From positions 1 to 64,000 of the IMG/VR virus record IMGVR_UViG_3300009149_000019: DNA of 64,000 nt; one strand, 5' to 3'. The stretch is from a virus. The notes under the pieces are model-generated. The model did not search any database. It had not been told where the DNA came from and saw nothing but the letters and a program-made list of their open reading frames with translations. The translations under genes were made by a program, and so were the position numbers. This document shows positions 23,632-32,758 of this stretch, piece after piece; within the stretch, counting starts at the first letter, position 1; every line of letters begins with the position of its first letter.

Positions 23632-25236
23632 ATGGTAACCGTGAGCTCTTTTACATATTTACAGCATAATAGTATGCTGGAAATTACCCTATCATCGGAC
23701 AATGACACCCCTCTTTCGGATAAGTGGTTAGCGCACCAAGATGGTCTATTTAGGGAGGGTGCCTCTGACTCATTCGAAGTAGTTGGTAGCAGCAGTACTA
23801 CACGGCTAACAGGTTGTTACAAAGCTCAAAAGGAGCTTCAGTTACTAGTACAAGTAAAGGAGAACGGACCTAATGACAGTGTTACTGATGTAACGTTAGA
23901 AATAGACTCGCTGGGTTTTATCCTTAAGGTTATTATCCATAAATATAACTGGAAGAAGGAGTACTACAAGGAACCATGCGACGTCCTTTACAGGGAGACT
24001 CCTGAGAAGGAGGCATTATTTAGAATGGTAGCAGGTAAACGTCTGTCTTCCGTGGCAGATACACTTTTGTTTATGGATAAAAGTGTATATGACTTACCAT
24101 GCTTTGCTAAGGCTATTTATTATAAAAGCCTTGCACAGGGAAACCTGGCGTCATTTCAGTTTACATACAGAAGCGCTGACCTTGCGCATAATGGCACCAA
24201 TAGGAGGTCATACCAGAACATGCTACACTTGCTGCCATTAGCAGAGGCAATGGTACAAAACCCAGAATCGCCTTTACTAAGGCGTGTTGTAAGCTCTGCA
24301 GGAAATGAAGGACACGCGATTCATTTCTTGTATGCACTTACACATGGGAAAGTGACCACTAAGAGGGCAGCTACTTATGGTGTAGGGCTTATAGTGGAGG
24401 CACGCGGTACTGTGTCTCTTGAGTTAGTAGAAGTGATAATGGAGTATATAGGAAAGCAAGGACTGAGCAGCCCCAGGCTACTCAACATGATTGTTAAGTC
24501 AAAACATGTTGGGAAGTTCATAAAGGCAAGCTCTGGAGAAGTGAGAGAAGATCTTATTAGCAAGTTCTCTGCCCTTAATGTAAGTGATATCCATGGAGAT
24601 ACTCTACAAGACCTCATGTTGCATGATTGTTTTGGGATACCAGAAGTGGTAGAAAAGGCAAGAGAGGTCTTGTTCTTTCTAATCACTTCCTGGGAAGACT
24701 TCCCTTATTTTGATGGTGATAGCCCTCCCAGGCCTAAGGTACACTATGAAAGTAAAGAGTCCTTCATTACCTTTGCTACTCGTGGGGAATGGCCACAAGA
24801 GTTTGAGGACATCTATCTTTTCTTCCCAACCACTAAGATAATGTACTATCTCTACAGGATAGAGGCAGGAGAGGCCGGGCTTATCACCTACTTTGAAGAT
24901 ACCTGGGTTCTAAGTCAACTAGTCAGCTCTGTAACTACTTATCCTAGATTATTGATGTGGTTCTTAGGGGTGTTTAGTAGAGTTTTATACTCTGAGGACC
25001 ATCTTGACATCCTGAAAGAGTGTCCTAGTCTAATGGAACTGCGTTCTGGGCTTTTGTATGAACGGGAGTTTCTCATAGGCACACATACGCCAACTATACG
25101 TAAGTTGATACATCTTCTTACTAACGACTTTAGCTGGTGTTGTGGGTACTCGCATCTAGGGCTAGTGTTGTCGATGGATGAGGCAACGGAAAATACGAGA
25201 ACTCTTTCTAATACTGCTTTAAGGCTAGAAAAATAA
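23632..25236 (+). CDS. Hypothetical protein, 534 aa
   Basis: AAGGGGG precedes the ATG. The N-terminal about 110 residues look beta-rich; the remainder is helical with many leucine-rich segments, resembling helical-repeat proteins. No motif recognised. Similar overall plan (beta N-terminus, helical body) to the next protein, but I cannot align them confidently. Confidence 0.65.
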   Translation: MVTVSSFTYLQHNSMLEITLSSDNDTPLSDKWLAHQDGLFREGASDSFEVVGSSSTTRLTGCYKAQKELQLLVQVKENGPNDSVTDVTLEIDSLGFILKVIIHKYNWKKEYYKEPCDVLYRETPEKEALFRMVAGKRLSSVADTLLFMDKSVYDLPCFAKAIYYKSLAQGNLASFQFTYRSADLAHNGTNRRSYQNMLHLLPLAEAMVQNPESPLLRRVVSSAGNEGHAIHFLYALTHGKVTTKRAATYGVGLIVEARGTVSLELVEVIMEYIGKQGLSSPRLLNMIVKSKHVGKFIKASSGEVREDLISKFSALNVSDIHGDTLQDLMLHDCFGIPEVVEKAREVLFFLITSWEDFPYFDGDSPPRPKVHYESKESFITFATRGEWPQEFEDIYLFFPTTKIMYYLYRIEAGEAGLITYFEDTWVLSQLVSSVTTYPRLLMWFLGVFSRVLYSEDHLDILKECPSLMELRSGLLYEREFLIGTHTPTIRKLIHLLTNDFSWCCGYSHLGLVLSMDEATENTRTLSNTALRLEK

Positions 25237-25247
25237 GAGGAGGGGTT

Positions 25248-26675
25248 ATGACAACCATATGGTGCTTACTTATTCCCCCAAGTGAATGTAAGTATCTTCA
25301 TAAAAAGATAGAAATGACTACAGTACTAATGGAAGAAAATGGGCATAGGCCCATTTTTTCTATCTTTGGGAGTGAGTTTCCAATAATACGAATACAGAAA
25401 AAGTATCCGTATTACCTAATTACTGTAGACAAAGAGGTACCCTTTGGGTGCACGGAGGTTACGTGCAATGTTACATTTACTCTATCCCAGATTGTGTGTG
25501 GGATTCATGTGAGGGTGCCAATAAGGAAGAGAGCGCTGTTCAATAGAAAGCAGGAAATTGACAGCATGAGCAGATCCGATGCGGTCCCTTACCTCATGCA
25601 TAAGTTAGACTATGGGATGAGTGTCTCGTATAAAGAGATGTATAGTGTGGTATCTACCCTGTTCTATAAGATAGATGCGGGGGCGATGACACACTACCTT
25701 TTTATTAAAAAGGTAGTTAGTGCTGGCTATAGCTCAAAGCTATTAGTGTGTTGTATTAATTACTGGGATAAGAACCACAGTCTCGGATCATTCCAAGGAC
25801 TTCCCCTCATAGCCGTGCTGGAAGCCTTATACGCTTTCGGTGCGAATCGAAAGCTTGTGGTAAAGGCAGTGGCTATCATGTTTAAGAAATTCCACATGTC
25901 TCATGTGATGCTAACAGACCATCAGTTTCCAGTGCCTTTCTTTAGGAAGCTTGGGTGTCCGAAGGAGCTTGAGTTTCTAATGATACATACTAGGAACGTG
26001 GAAAGCCTAGTAACGGACCTCTCGACCATAGCAACACCGGACAGCATCTATGGTGTTCTGAAGAATGGATCTTCTTTTTACTTAAGAAGATTAGCCAAGG
26101 AGACGGGTAATCATGATCTTGGGTTATGTAGCCTACAGACGGATAGCGCCCTAGGCTCTATCAGGGCTGCATACGATAGAAAACTAGACCTGAATGAGAT
26201 CATACCAAATGCGTACCATTCCTATGGCAAGGACGCACGGGCAACTATGATGGGTCTAATAACTGATAGTGTTCATCAGTGCTTATCTCGCACGAACATA
26301 TATGGTAGTTCAGAGGTGGCACTACGTTTTCTTCCGGAGAACCTATTTAGTACTGGGTGGCCGACACAAAACTCGCAAAAGTTTGTGGACATTCTAGAAA
26401 AGCTCTTACGTGGGCAAGCACATTTGCTTGACGATGAAGTGCTAAAGTACCTTCTTACTACAAACAATTCCTTTTCTAGTGATCCGTTATACAGGCACTC
26501 TGTATTACGATGTATCACTAATGATACACGGATAGCTCAGGTGTTACTCAGAGTCACCCCGGATAAGGGGGAGATTATAGCAGCATTTAGGAAAAAGAGA
26601 AGAACGTATAAAAATGCCTACGCTACTATGCTAAAGAGGGTTCTTAAAGAAAGAAAAAAGAGAAAGGAGAAATAA
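25248..26675 (+). CDS. Hypothetical protein, 475 aa
   Basis: AGGAGGGG precedes the ATG. A beta-rich first 100 residues, then helical segments. The C-terminus ends in a basic tail (LKERKKRKEK). A short segment near residue 440 resembles the end of the protein at 21201. No recognised family. Its stop overlaps the next start (TAATG). Confidence 0.65.
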   Translation: MTTIWCLLIPPSECKYLHKKIEMTTVLMEENGHRPIFSIFGSEFPIIRIQKKYPYYLITVDKEVPFGCTEVTCNVTFTLSQIVCGIHVRVPIRKRALFNRKQEIDSMSRSDAVPYLMHKLDYGMSVSYKEMYSVVSTLFYKIDAGAMTHYLFIKKVVSAGYSSKLLVCCINYWDKNHSLGSFQGLPLIAVLEALYAFGANRKLVVKAVAIMFKKFHMSHVMLTDHQFPVPFFRKLGCPKELEFLMIHTRNVESLVTDLSTIATPDSIYGVLKNGSSFYLRRLAKETGNHDLGLCSLQTDSALGSIRAAYDRKLDLNEIIPNAYHSYGKDARATMMGLITDSVHQCLSRTNIYGSSEVALRFLPENLFSTGWPTQNSQKFVDILEKLLRGQAHLLDDEVLKYLLTTNNSFSSDPLYRHSVLRCITNDTRIAQVLLRVTPDKGEIIAAFRKKRRTYKNAYATMLKRVLKERKKRKEK

Positions 26676-27169
26676 TGGAATTAGAAAAAGAGAAACTAAA
26701 AGAAATGAAAGAATTTCTTACTAATAAGAGGAAGGAGTCTGGGTTTGAGTGGATAGTTAATAAAGACTCGGATAGTGTGGGCCCAAGACTGGCACACTAT
26801 ATCATGAACGACTGGAAGGACCTCGATTGGTATGCAGATGAAGATATAGCCATACTTCTAGACGGGTTTCGATACTCTAGTACCTTTGAAGACACTTCAC
26901 GTCTTTTTCATGCGCTAGTGTACGTGAGCATCTATTATATCCATGATGCATACACTAAAGAGAGGGTCATGGCTGGCGTTCGCAGAGCGCTAGGAAGCAT
27001 GTCCTCATCTAATCTTAAAATGTTATTGTTGTATAAAGAGGCACCAGAACGCCTTCAGGCGAGCATCTCTGAGCTTCTGAAGGAGAGGGGAAACGATGGG
27101 AAAAAAGAAAAAAAGAGTAAAGTTACCAGAAGAAGCGGCAAAGGAGATACTGCAGAGTCTAGAGGATAG
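26675..27169 (+). CDS. WxDxDWY-family protein, 164 aa
   Basis: AAAGGAG precedes the ATG. The protein carries WKDLDWYADEDIAILLDG near residues 47-64, the hallmark of a small paralogue family in this window (also at 27540 and 48796), followed by a helical region with similar spacing. The basic C-terminal tail overlaps the next gene by 74 bases. Function unknown. Confidence 0.65.
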   Translation: MELEKEKLKEMKEFLTNKRKESGFEWIVNKDSDSVGPRLAHYIMNDWKDLDWYADEDIAILLDGFRYSSTFEDTSRLFHALVYVSIYYIHDAYTKERVMAGVRRALGSMSSSNLKMLLLYKEAPERLQASISELLKERGNDGKKEKKSKVTRRSGKGDTAESRG

Positions 27170-27527
27170 AGGGTTCTTCACATTAATGGCTAAGGCTGGT
27201 GTAAACCCTACCTACTCTTCTGAAATAAAAGAAGTTGTCGATGACATGTTTACCTCAGGGTACACACACGGGCGCGAAGAGGGCTTTGATGCCGGATACG
27301 AAGACGGCTACAACGAGGGGAATGCAGACGGAAAAAAAGCAATGGAAGAGGTAGCGTATGAAATGGCCTTTACTGCCCTCAAGAAACAAATTGTAGATGG
27401 TGTTCTATATGCTTTATTAAAAGATTTAAACAAGGGCCATCCATCCATTATGAGGATGATCCTAATGAAGCATGGCAAAAATGATGTACTTAGGGAAGTC
27501 ATCAAAAGGGTCATGGCTGAAAAATAG
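27096..27527 (+). CDS. Glycine-zipper-like protein, 143 aa
   Basis: The ATG lies inside the upstream gene with GGAGAGGGG as ribosome site. Residues about 54-80 have regularly spaced glycines (SGYTHGREEGFDAGYEDG and onward), a G-x3-G pattern like that of Yae1/Lto1-type and other helical proteins. The rest is helical. No enzymatic motif. The Yae1 comparison is weak. Confidence 0.6.
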   Translation: MGKKKKRVKLPEEAAKEILQSLEDRGFFTLMAKAGVNPTYSSEIKEVVDDMFTSGYTHGREEGFDAGYEDGYNEGNADGKKAMEEVAYEMAFTALKKQIVDGVLYALLKDLNKGHPSIMRMILMKHGKNDVLREVIKRVMAEK

Positions 27528-27539
27528 AAAGGAGTAAAA

Positions 27540-28451
27540 ATGACTGAAAAAGAATGTGAATTTCTAAGATTCTCCGAGGAATTTAGCTCTTGGGGGAAAA
27601 ATATATACGTTGGAATAAGAGACGTGTGGGCATACTGCACTATGATAAAGAACCTGATAGATTCCGGAGTGATTACTGTTGATGTAGAAAAACTGAAGAC
27701 ATTCAATCCCTCCAAATGCCAGAAAGCGATTGGTTGTATATACATTATGGCAACCAAGGATCCTATATTTAAGAAGAAGGGGCATATGGCTCTACGCATT
27801 GCGTACCATATGGCTACCGATTTCAAGGACAGCCCTCTGGACGATAAGAGTAGTTCTGTAAAGGAGCTTATCCTTTACCATAAGCCAGAGTTGAAACCAT
27901 GCTTCGTTAGTAAGGATTTTAAGAAGCTATCCCCATCACAGAGGAAGGAGACATATTTCCAGATTGGAAAAGAACATGCCAAAGGTGACGCATCGTACCA
28001 TGTCAGAGCATCCGCTTATTATCGTAAGGGGGGCTGGAGTGATTTTGACTGGTATACAGACAAAGAGTTGTCTTTAGTCAGTATGGGAATCTGGGAAGCT
28101 ACTCTGTTTAGTACTGAAGAAGCGCCAGCTACTTTTGTATTAAAGAAAATGCTTAAGACAAAGAGCGGGGTGAAGAAGATAATAACTGGAACTAGGGCAT
28201 GGAACATATGGTGTACCCAGAATCGACATTCTGAGAATTACCCTATTATGTGGCTCACCTTGAAGGACCAGTACATGAGTAAGGCCTCTACGTTTTTCTC
28301 GTACGCTTCCGGATCTATGCTAACCACGGCTGTCCTTAACTGTGGTAATGAGCAGGCTTCTGATGTTTTACAGAAGGCACTATGTATAAAAGCAGCTAGA
28401 AACGCTGCTAATGCTAAGGAGGGCTTATGCCAAACTGGTGTAGCAACATAG
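27540..28451 (+). CDS. WxDxDWY-family protein, 303 aa
   Basis: AAAGGAG precedes the ATG. In the second half it has SAYYRKGGWSDFDWYTDKE near residues 159-177, the family motif shared with the proteins at 26675 and 48796, then a helical domain. The N-terminal half is helical and unrecognised. It overlaps the Api92-like gene by 25 bases. Confidence 0.65.
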   Translation: MTEKECEFLRFSEEFSSWGKNIYVGIRDVWAYCTMIKNLIDSGVITVDVEKLKTFNPSKCQKAIGCIYIMATKDPIFKKKGHMALRIAYHMATDFKDSPLDDKSSSVKELILYHKPELKPCFVSKDFKKLSPSQRKETYFQIGKEHAKGDASYHVRASAYYRKGGWSDFDWYTDKELSLVSMGIWEATLFSTEEAPATFVLKKMLKTKSGVKKIITGTRAWNIWCTQNRHSENYPIMWLTLKDQYMSKASTFFSYASGSMLTTAVLNCGNEQASDVLQKALCIKAARNAANAKEGLCQTGVAT

Positions 28452-28981
28452 TAAAGATATATGGTAGCGATGAGCACCTCCAGGAGTTTATGGAGCGTGT
28501 AAGCGGCTACCATGCTATCTATGGTAATGATCATCCTGAGTATTGGATGGAGGTCCTATCAAAAAAGCATCCATTTTGTTTTAATGCAATCCTGCCCTCT
28601 CCACCAGAGGTTAGTTTAGGAACATACAGCAACAATGGGTTTGGTTGGTGTGTGGAAAACTGGGGAACAAAATGGGATATACATTCGGATGACACTTTCT
28701 ATAATGAAGATCCGGATGACTGTGACCTCTCTCTGAGCTTCTCTACAGCCTGGGGCCCTCCCTTAGGTGTGTACAACGAGCTAGCCCAGCTTTTCCCTAA
28801 CCTTGTCTTTGACATGTTCTGGATTGAACTTGGGATGGCTTTTGGTGGACATCTACATATAGAGAAGGGACAGCAGACAATATCTGAGATATCTAGTGAT
28901 GAGCCAGAGTACCGAACCCTTGCAGAAGATATCTTTGATATAGATTCGTCTAGCTTTATTGATGAAGAAGAGGATCTCTAA
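28427..28981 (+). CDS. Api92/YubB-like ferredoxin-fold protein, 184 aa
   Basis: Starts MPNWCSNIVKIYG, the N-terminal signature of the Api92/YubB (DUF1281-type) ferredoxin-like family found in phages and plasmids. It continues with ENWGTKWDI and FSTAWGPPLGVY, also typical. Acidic C-terminus. No enzymatic role is established for the family. AAGGAGG lies upstream within the previous gene. Confidence 0.75.
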   Translation: MPNWCSNIVKIYGSDEHLQEFMERVSGYHAIYGNDHPEYWMEVLSKKHPFCFNAILPSPPEVSLGTYSNNGFGWCVENWGTKWDIHSDDTFYNEDPDDCDLSLSFSTAWGPPLGVYNELAQLFPNLVFDMFWIELGMAFGGHLHIEKGQQTISEISSDEPEYRTLAEDIFDIDSSSFIDEEEDL

Positions 28982-29023
28982 TGGACACACGAGTTCCTAA
29001 AAAGATTATTATAAGGAGGTTCC

Positions 29024-29377
29024 ATGTGGTATAAACCAGAAGGAACTAGTGTTATCTGTAAGGAAAACTTTGCAGATATTCTAGAGGAAGTTGGATTTAA
29101 GCTTCCTGAAAAGGGAAAAAGCGCCCTCCTGTACTGGCTTGACAGGCACTGTATCGCACGGGTTGCGGTATCAAAAAGTGGGTATGTAGTGACAAGCTGG
29201 GAACAGGCGGTTGAAGATGGAGTTCCCCCATCAGTTCAAATGTTGAGGATTGATAATATAACTGGGGAGATACAACTCATATTCATAACAGAAGTAGCCA
29301 ACGGTTGCTGTAAGACTCTGTTGGGAAGAGAAGTATCTCTCCAGGTGTCTCGGTTTGTTATTGAGGCCTTAGGGTAG
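29024..29377 (+). CDS. Hypothetical protein, 117 aa
   Basis: AAGGAGG precedes the ATG. Mixed alpha/beta with no recognised motif. Ends four bases before the next possible start. Confidence 0.55.
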   Translation: MWYKPEGTSVICKENFADILEEVGFKLPEKGKSALLYWLDRHCIARVAVSKSGYVVTSWEQAVEDGVPPSVQMLRIDNITGEIQLIFITEVANGCCKTLLGREVSLQVSRFVIEALG

Positions 29378-29381
29378 CACC

Positions 29382-29975
29382 ATGCACAGTAGATTGTATT
29401 ATATGATGGAGCATGCCGTAAAGGACAACATAATCGATTTTGAAGAGTTTTATGAGGATGATGCCTCCATATTTGATGTGGCACAACACAGTCCTATATG
29501 TTCTGGTATTGACTATGTAGCAGAACCAGATAATTTAGAGGAGGATATGTCTTATGTCCATGATAACATTTTTGGATCATTGTCAAAAGTAGAACATGGG
29601 GTTTTACGTATTCCGCCTGTGGCTATGGAGTTCTATGTGGACAAGGTAAAGTGGGTACCGGTGGAAACAGCACGTAAGAGCTTTGAAGAGTTGACCTCAT
29701 TGTATGCACGGTTAGTTAACGGCAACTATGTAAATGGCGGAGCAGGGGGTGTTTTATACCATTTTAAGCAAGAACTCTCTATTATGCGTTATAACGGAGC
29801 CCCTTCTCTGGAATGGGCAGGTTCCTCTTTCGGAGATTTCGTGGTTACTACATTAGCTAGGCCCTACCTAACCATCTATGATTCATTTATGGTTAAGGCC
29901 CTCTTTATTGACCACCTGGCAACTAAACCAGCTACAGTATTTTCAATAATACAGATTTTTGACTATCACTGTTAA
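29382..29975 (+). CDS. Hypothetical protein, 197 aa
   Basis: ATG at 29382 follows the upstream stop closely with only a weak ribosome site. Acidic N-terminal half (FEEFYEDDASIFD), then a mixed region. No family recognised. Confidence 0.55.
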   Translation: MHSRLYYMMEHAVKDNIIDFEEFYEDDASIFDVAQHSPICSGIDYVAEPDNLEEDMSYVHDNIFGSLSKVEHGVLRIPPVAMEFYVDKVKWVPVETARKSFEELTSLYARLVNGNYVNGGAGGVLYHFKQELSIMRYNGAPSLEWAGSSFGDFVVTTLARPYLTIYDSFMVKALFIDHLATKPATVFSIIQIFDYHC

Positions 29976-29983
29976 AGGAGTGC

Positions 29984-30604
29984 TTGATGCTGAACCTTAT
30001 GTCACATGGATGTATGAGAAAGGATCAAGAGGAGCCCTTTGACTTTAGCACATTACAGGATCTTGGTATAGCTGCTAAGTTGGGAAGACTGGAGCCTTTT
30101 CTTTCTTTTTCCACAGATGCGCTGGTGTCTAGCTATCAAAAAAGCGCAGCTCATATGCTGTTGTGTGTGGCTGCGACTAATGGAAACACACAGGTGGTCT
30201 CACACTTACTTAATAGTGGAGTAGGCCCAAAGTCTAGGGACTGTTCCCCTTTTGTACACGAAGGTGGCTTGTCACCGTTAGCTCGAGCGCTCATCTTTGA
30301 CCAGGACGCGTGTGCTCTTGTTTTAGCAAGAGCGGGGGCGTGGCTAGATGACTACGATATTTTACTTGGAAGCTGCCCACTGCTTGTGCTAGTGTCTAGG
30401 TTCCCTACTGATGACTGCTATAGGTATGCTGATTACTTATTCGGAAATGTGGATAGTGCTCTAAAGTCGTTGTCTATCTCAGGTCGAGATGACACCGTCA
30501 GGATGGCAGCAATCGCAGTCCTACAGAGAAAAACTGTGGCCAACCACCACGCAAGGAGGTTTAATGGCTCGAAAACTCATCATCCTCTTCCAAAAACCAT
30601 CTGA
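29984..30604 (+). CDS. Ankyrin-like protein, 206 aa
   Basis: AAAGGAG lies upstream of both a TTG (29984) and an ATG (29987); the latter may be the true start. One clear ankyrin-type unit (LLCVAATNGNTQVVSHLLNSG near 60-80) is followed by degenerate ones (LSPLARALIFDQDACALVLARAG). Binding partner unknown. Its 3' end overlaps the next small gene. Confidence 0.65.
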   Translation: MMLNLMSHGCMRKDQEEPFDFSTLQDLGIAAKLGRLEPFLSFSTDALVSSYQKSAAHMLLCVAATNGNTQVVSHLLNSGVGPKSRDCSPFVHEGGLSPLARALIFDQDACALVLARAGAWLDDYDILLGSCPLLVLVSRFPTDDCYRYADYLFGNVDSALKSLSISGRDDTVRMAAIAVLQRKTVANHHARRFNGSKTHHPLPKTI

Positions 30605-30764
30605 GAAATTATCTGGATGGTCAGTCGTGTTAGGGTTCTGGAAAAAAGGTAAGCGCCCTGAGTTCATAACATGGGAGAGGAAGGATATTGATGACACTCT
30701 GTATTCTGGTCATTACTACGCAGAGCTTCCAGCGGCTTACGCTGATTTTAAGAAAAGGAGGTGA
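30564..30764 (+). CDS. Small hypothetical protein, 66 aa
   Basis: AAGGAGG followed by ATG at 30564 fixes the start, inside the end of the ankyrin-like gene. Begins MARKLIILFQKP; ends with a basic KKRR. No recognised family. Confidence 0.6.
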   Translation: MARKLIILFQKPSEKLSGWSVVLGFWKKGKRPEFITWERKDIDDTLYSGHYYAELPAAYADFKKRR

Positions 30765-30839
30765 TTGTTGGCACAGTGAAGATATATAACCAACCACTAA
30801 CTATGAGGTACTAGTGCGTCTGTTCGTTCAGTTACAAAG

Positions 30840-31475
30840 ATGAGGAAACCAATGAAATTAAAGGGGTTCAAACGAAAGCTAAAACAAAACAGATTAACAG
30901 CCGGCAATGTAAAGCTGTCGAAGAAAATTCTGATCTTTAATCTTCCTTCTGGTAAGCAAGGTACTTGTCCAATTACCTGTAATAGCTGCTATTCTCTAAG
31001 AACTGAGAAGAGGTGGCCTAATGTTAAGGTATGGAGGAATGAGAATCTGCAGCTTGCCAAACATAATCTACCCGTGTTAGAAGAGTGTGTACACGGGCAG
31101 TTGTACAGGTCAAGGAAGAGTATTGTCAGAATTCATGAGGGTGGGGACTTCTTCTCTCAGCCATATCTGGACATGTGGTCTGGAATAGCAACTTCTTTTC
31201 CTGATAACCGTTTCTATGCCTACACAAAAACCTTAGAGTTGTTTAACTTCTCTAGGTTCTCAATCCTTCCAAACGTTAACATAATTAATAGCCATATTGA
31301 GGGTAACATTAATTATGGAAGTCTGAACTATTGTAATAGCCTTGTGGAAGAGTATGGAGCGTTTCTCTGTCCAGCAACCTTAGATAAGCACCTGGGCAGA
31401 AAGAGGAAAACTGTATGTGGAGAAGATTGTACCTACTGTATAACAGAGGCAGCTCCAGTGTTCTTGAAACATTAA
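30840..31475 (+). CDS. GP88-like protein, 211 aa
   Basis: Contains CPITCNSCYS near residue 43, RIHEGGDFFSQPYLDMW near 98 and NRFYAYTKT near 121, which together mark the phage gene-product-88 family. A second cysteine set (CGEDCTYC) lies near the C-terminus. The CxxxCxxC element recalls radical SAM cluster motifs, but the family's reaction is not known. The start is uncertain: ATGs at 30840 and 30852, and no strong ribosome site nearby. Confidence 0.75.
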   Translation: MRKPMKLKGFKRKLKQNRLTAGNVKLSKKILIFNLPSGKQGTCPITCNSCYSLRTEKRWPNVKVWRNENLQLAKHNLPVLEECVHGQLYRSRKSIVRIHEGGDFFSQPYLDMWSGIATSFPDNRFYAYTKTLELFNFSRFSILPNVNIINSHIEGNINYGSLNYCNSLVEEYGAFLCPATLDKHLGRKRKTVCGEDCTYCITEAAPVFLKH

Positions 31476-31527
31476 TAATTTAGCAGGGGGGTGGTTATGT
31501 ATGACACTCCCCTCCTTTGGAGGATTC

Positions 31528-31698
31528 ATGTGTAAAAAGGATGATATCGTTTCCATAGTGAGTGAGATACAGATAGAAGAGAAGGAATGGGTTGATAAGA
31601 AAGTGGACTGTGCCCTAAGAGAAATGGCGAAGAGAAGGACCCCATTGTGGAAAAGGGCTCTATATTTTATGGGGAAGCTGGTGAGAAAAAAAGAGTAG
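31528..31698 (+). CDS. Small basic protein, 56 aa
   Basis: The ATG at 31528 follows GGAGG (31519-31523) with four bases spacing; an in-frame ATG at 31501 would give 65 aa. The product is helical and basic at the C-terminus (WKRALYFMGKLVRKKE, possibly amphipathic). The ribosome site lies in a CCTCC-TTT-GGAGG hairpin. Confidence 0.5.
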   Translation: MCKKDDIVSIVSEIQIEEKEWVDKKVDCALREMAKRRTPLWKRALYFMGKLVRKKE

Positions 31699-31753
31699 CT
31701 TTTTCCTGTTGTATGGAGTATCCTAAGTGGCACATTACTTTGGAGGATCTTCT

Positions 31754-32737
31754 ATGACATTATGGCACTTGGCTGACATCCACTTCGGAAAGGTGAAACA
31801 GGAAACGATTGAGGACTTCTATAAAGTTACTGATGGGTTAGATAACCCAGATAAAATTATAATAGCCGGAGATCTGTTTCACTCATCTTACTATTTTGAG
31901 GATGAGACTACCAGGAATGTTCTTTTCTTTGTGGATTACCTTCTATCCAAGTGTCCTGACGTATCTTTTACTAAAGGAACACACTCCCACGACAGGAGTA
32001 ACCTTCTTACATTAAAAGATATATTCAAGGACAGGATTGAGGTGTATCAGTCACCAACAGATGAGGGAGGCTTTTGCTTTGTACCAGAGCCAACAATTAA
32101 TACAATTGAGGAGACCATAAAGATGATCTCCAGTACAGATGCTCCTCATCTTGTTTATCACGGCGACATTGAATCTGCTAAATACCCTTCAGGTGTTAAC
32201 GCAGAGGATAAAAGCAGCTGCTTCTTACGTAAGTCCTTGTTTAAGAAGTTTGCACTAGTGATGGCTGGGCACATACACAGCAACCAGCGTCTAAAAGGAA
32301 CCAGTATTTATTACACAGGATCCCTGGGAAGGTTTCAGTTTGGTGAAGAGGAGGACAAAGGTTTTTACGTTCATTCTCTTGTAAAGGAGAAATGGGCAAG
32401 TGTGTTTATTCCTGTGAAGTCTCCAGCGTATAAAACATACGGGGTAGAAAATGATACCGAACTTGAGGCGCTCATAGCATCTCTTGATAATGAAGAACCG
32501 GTTCGTGTTTTAATGTCAAAGTCCAGACAGAAGACACTAACTATTCCAAAGTTTGTAAGTATAGAGGCGAACATCGATAGGACACCGGTCACGTCAAGTA
32601 AAATACAGGAACTTGCCGCATCGGATAAGCCGATGTACGATAAGGTGATTACTTACATAGAAGAGAAGATGCAGCTAGAGACCAATGAGATTTTAAAAAA
32701 AGAACTCTCTACCGTGCTTAAGCATGTTGGTGTCTAG
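31754..32737 (+). CDS. sbcD: SbcD/Mre11-like nuclease subunit, 327 aa
   Basis: The ATG at 31754 after TTGGAGG gives the expected start MTLWHLADIHFG; the upstream in-frame ATG is not needed. Calcineurin-type phosphoesterase motifs follow: DIH, GDLFH, GTHSHD (in place of GNHD), YHGDIE and GHIHSNQ, then YTGSLGRFQFGE. This is the Mre11/SbcD/T4 gp47 family, which with the Rad50-like protein at 39202 would process DNA ends for recombination. The two genes are separated here by about 6.5 kb rather than adjacent. Confidence 0.85.
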   Translation: MTLWHLADIHFGKVKQETIEDFYKVTDGLDNPDKIIIAGDLFHSSYYFEDETTRNVLFFVDYLLSKCPDVSFTKGTHSHDRSNLLTLKDIFKDRIEVYQSPTDEGGFCFVPEPTINTIEETIKMISSTDAPHLVYHGDIESAKYPSGVNAEDKSSCFLRKSLFKKFALVMAGHIHSNQRLKGTSIYYTGSLGRFQFGEEEDKGFYVHSLVKEKWASVFIPVKSPAYKTYGVENDTELEALIASLDNEEPVRVLMSKSRQKTLTIPKFVSIEANIDRTPVTSSKIQELAASDKPMYDKVITYIEEKMQLETNEILKKELSTVLKHVGV

Positions 32738-32758
32738 AAGAATTAAGGAGGCCACCTT

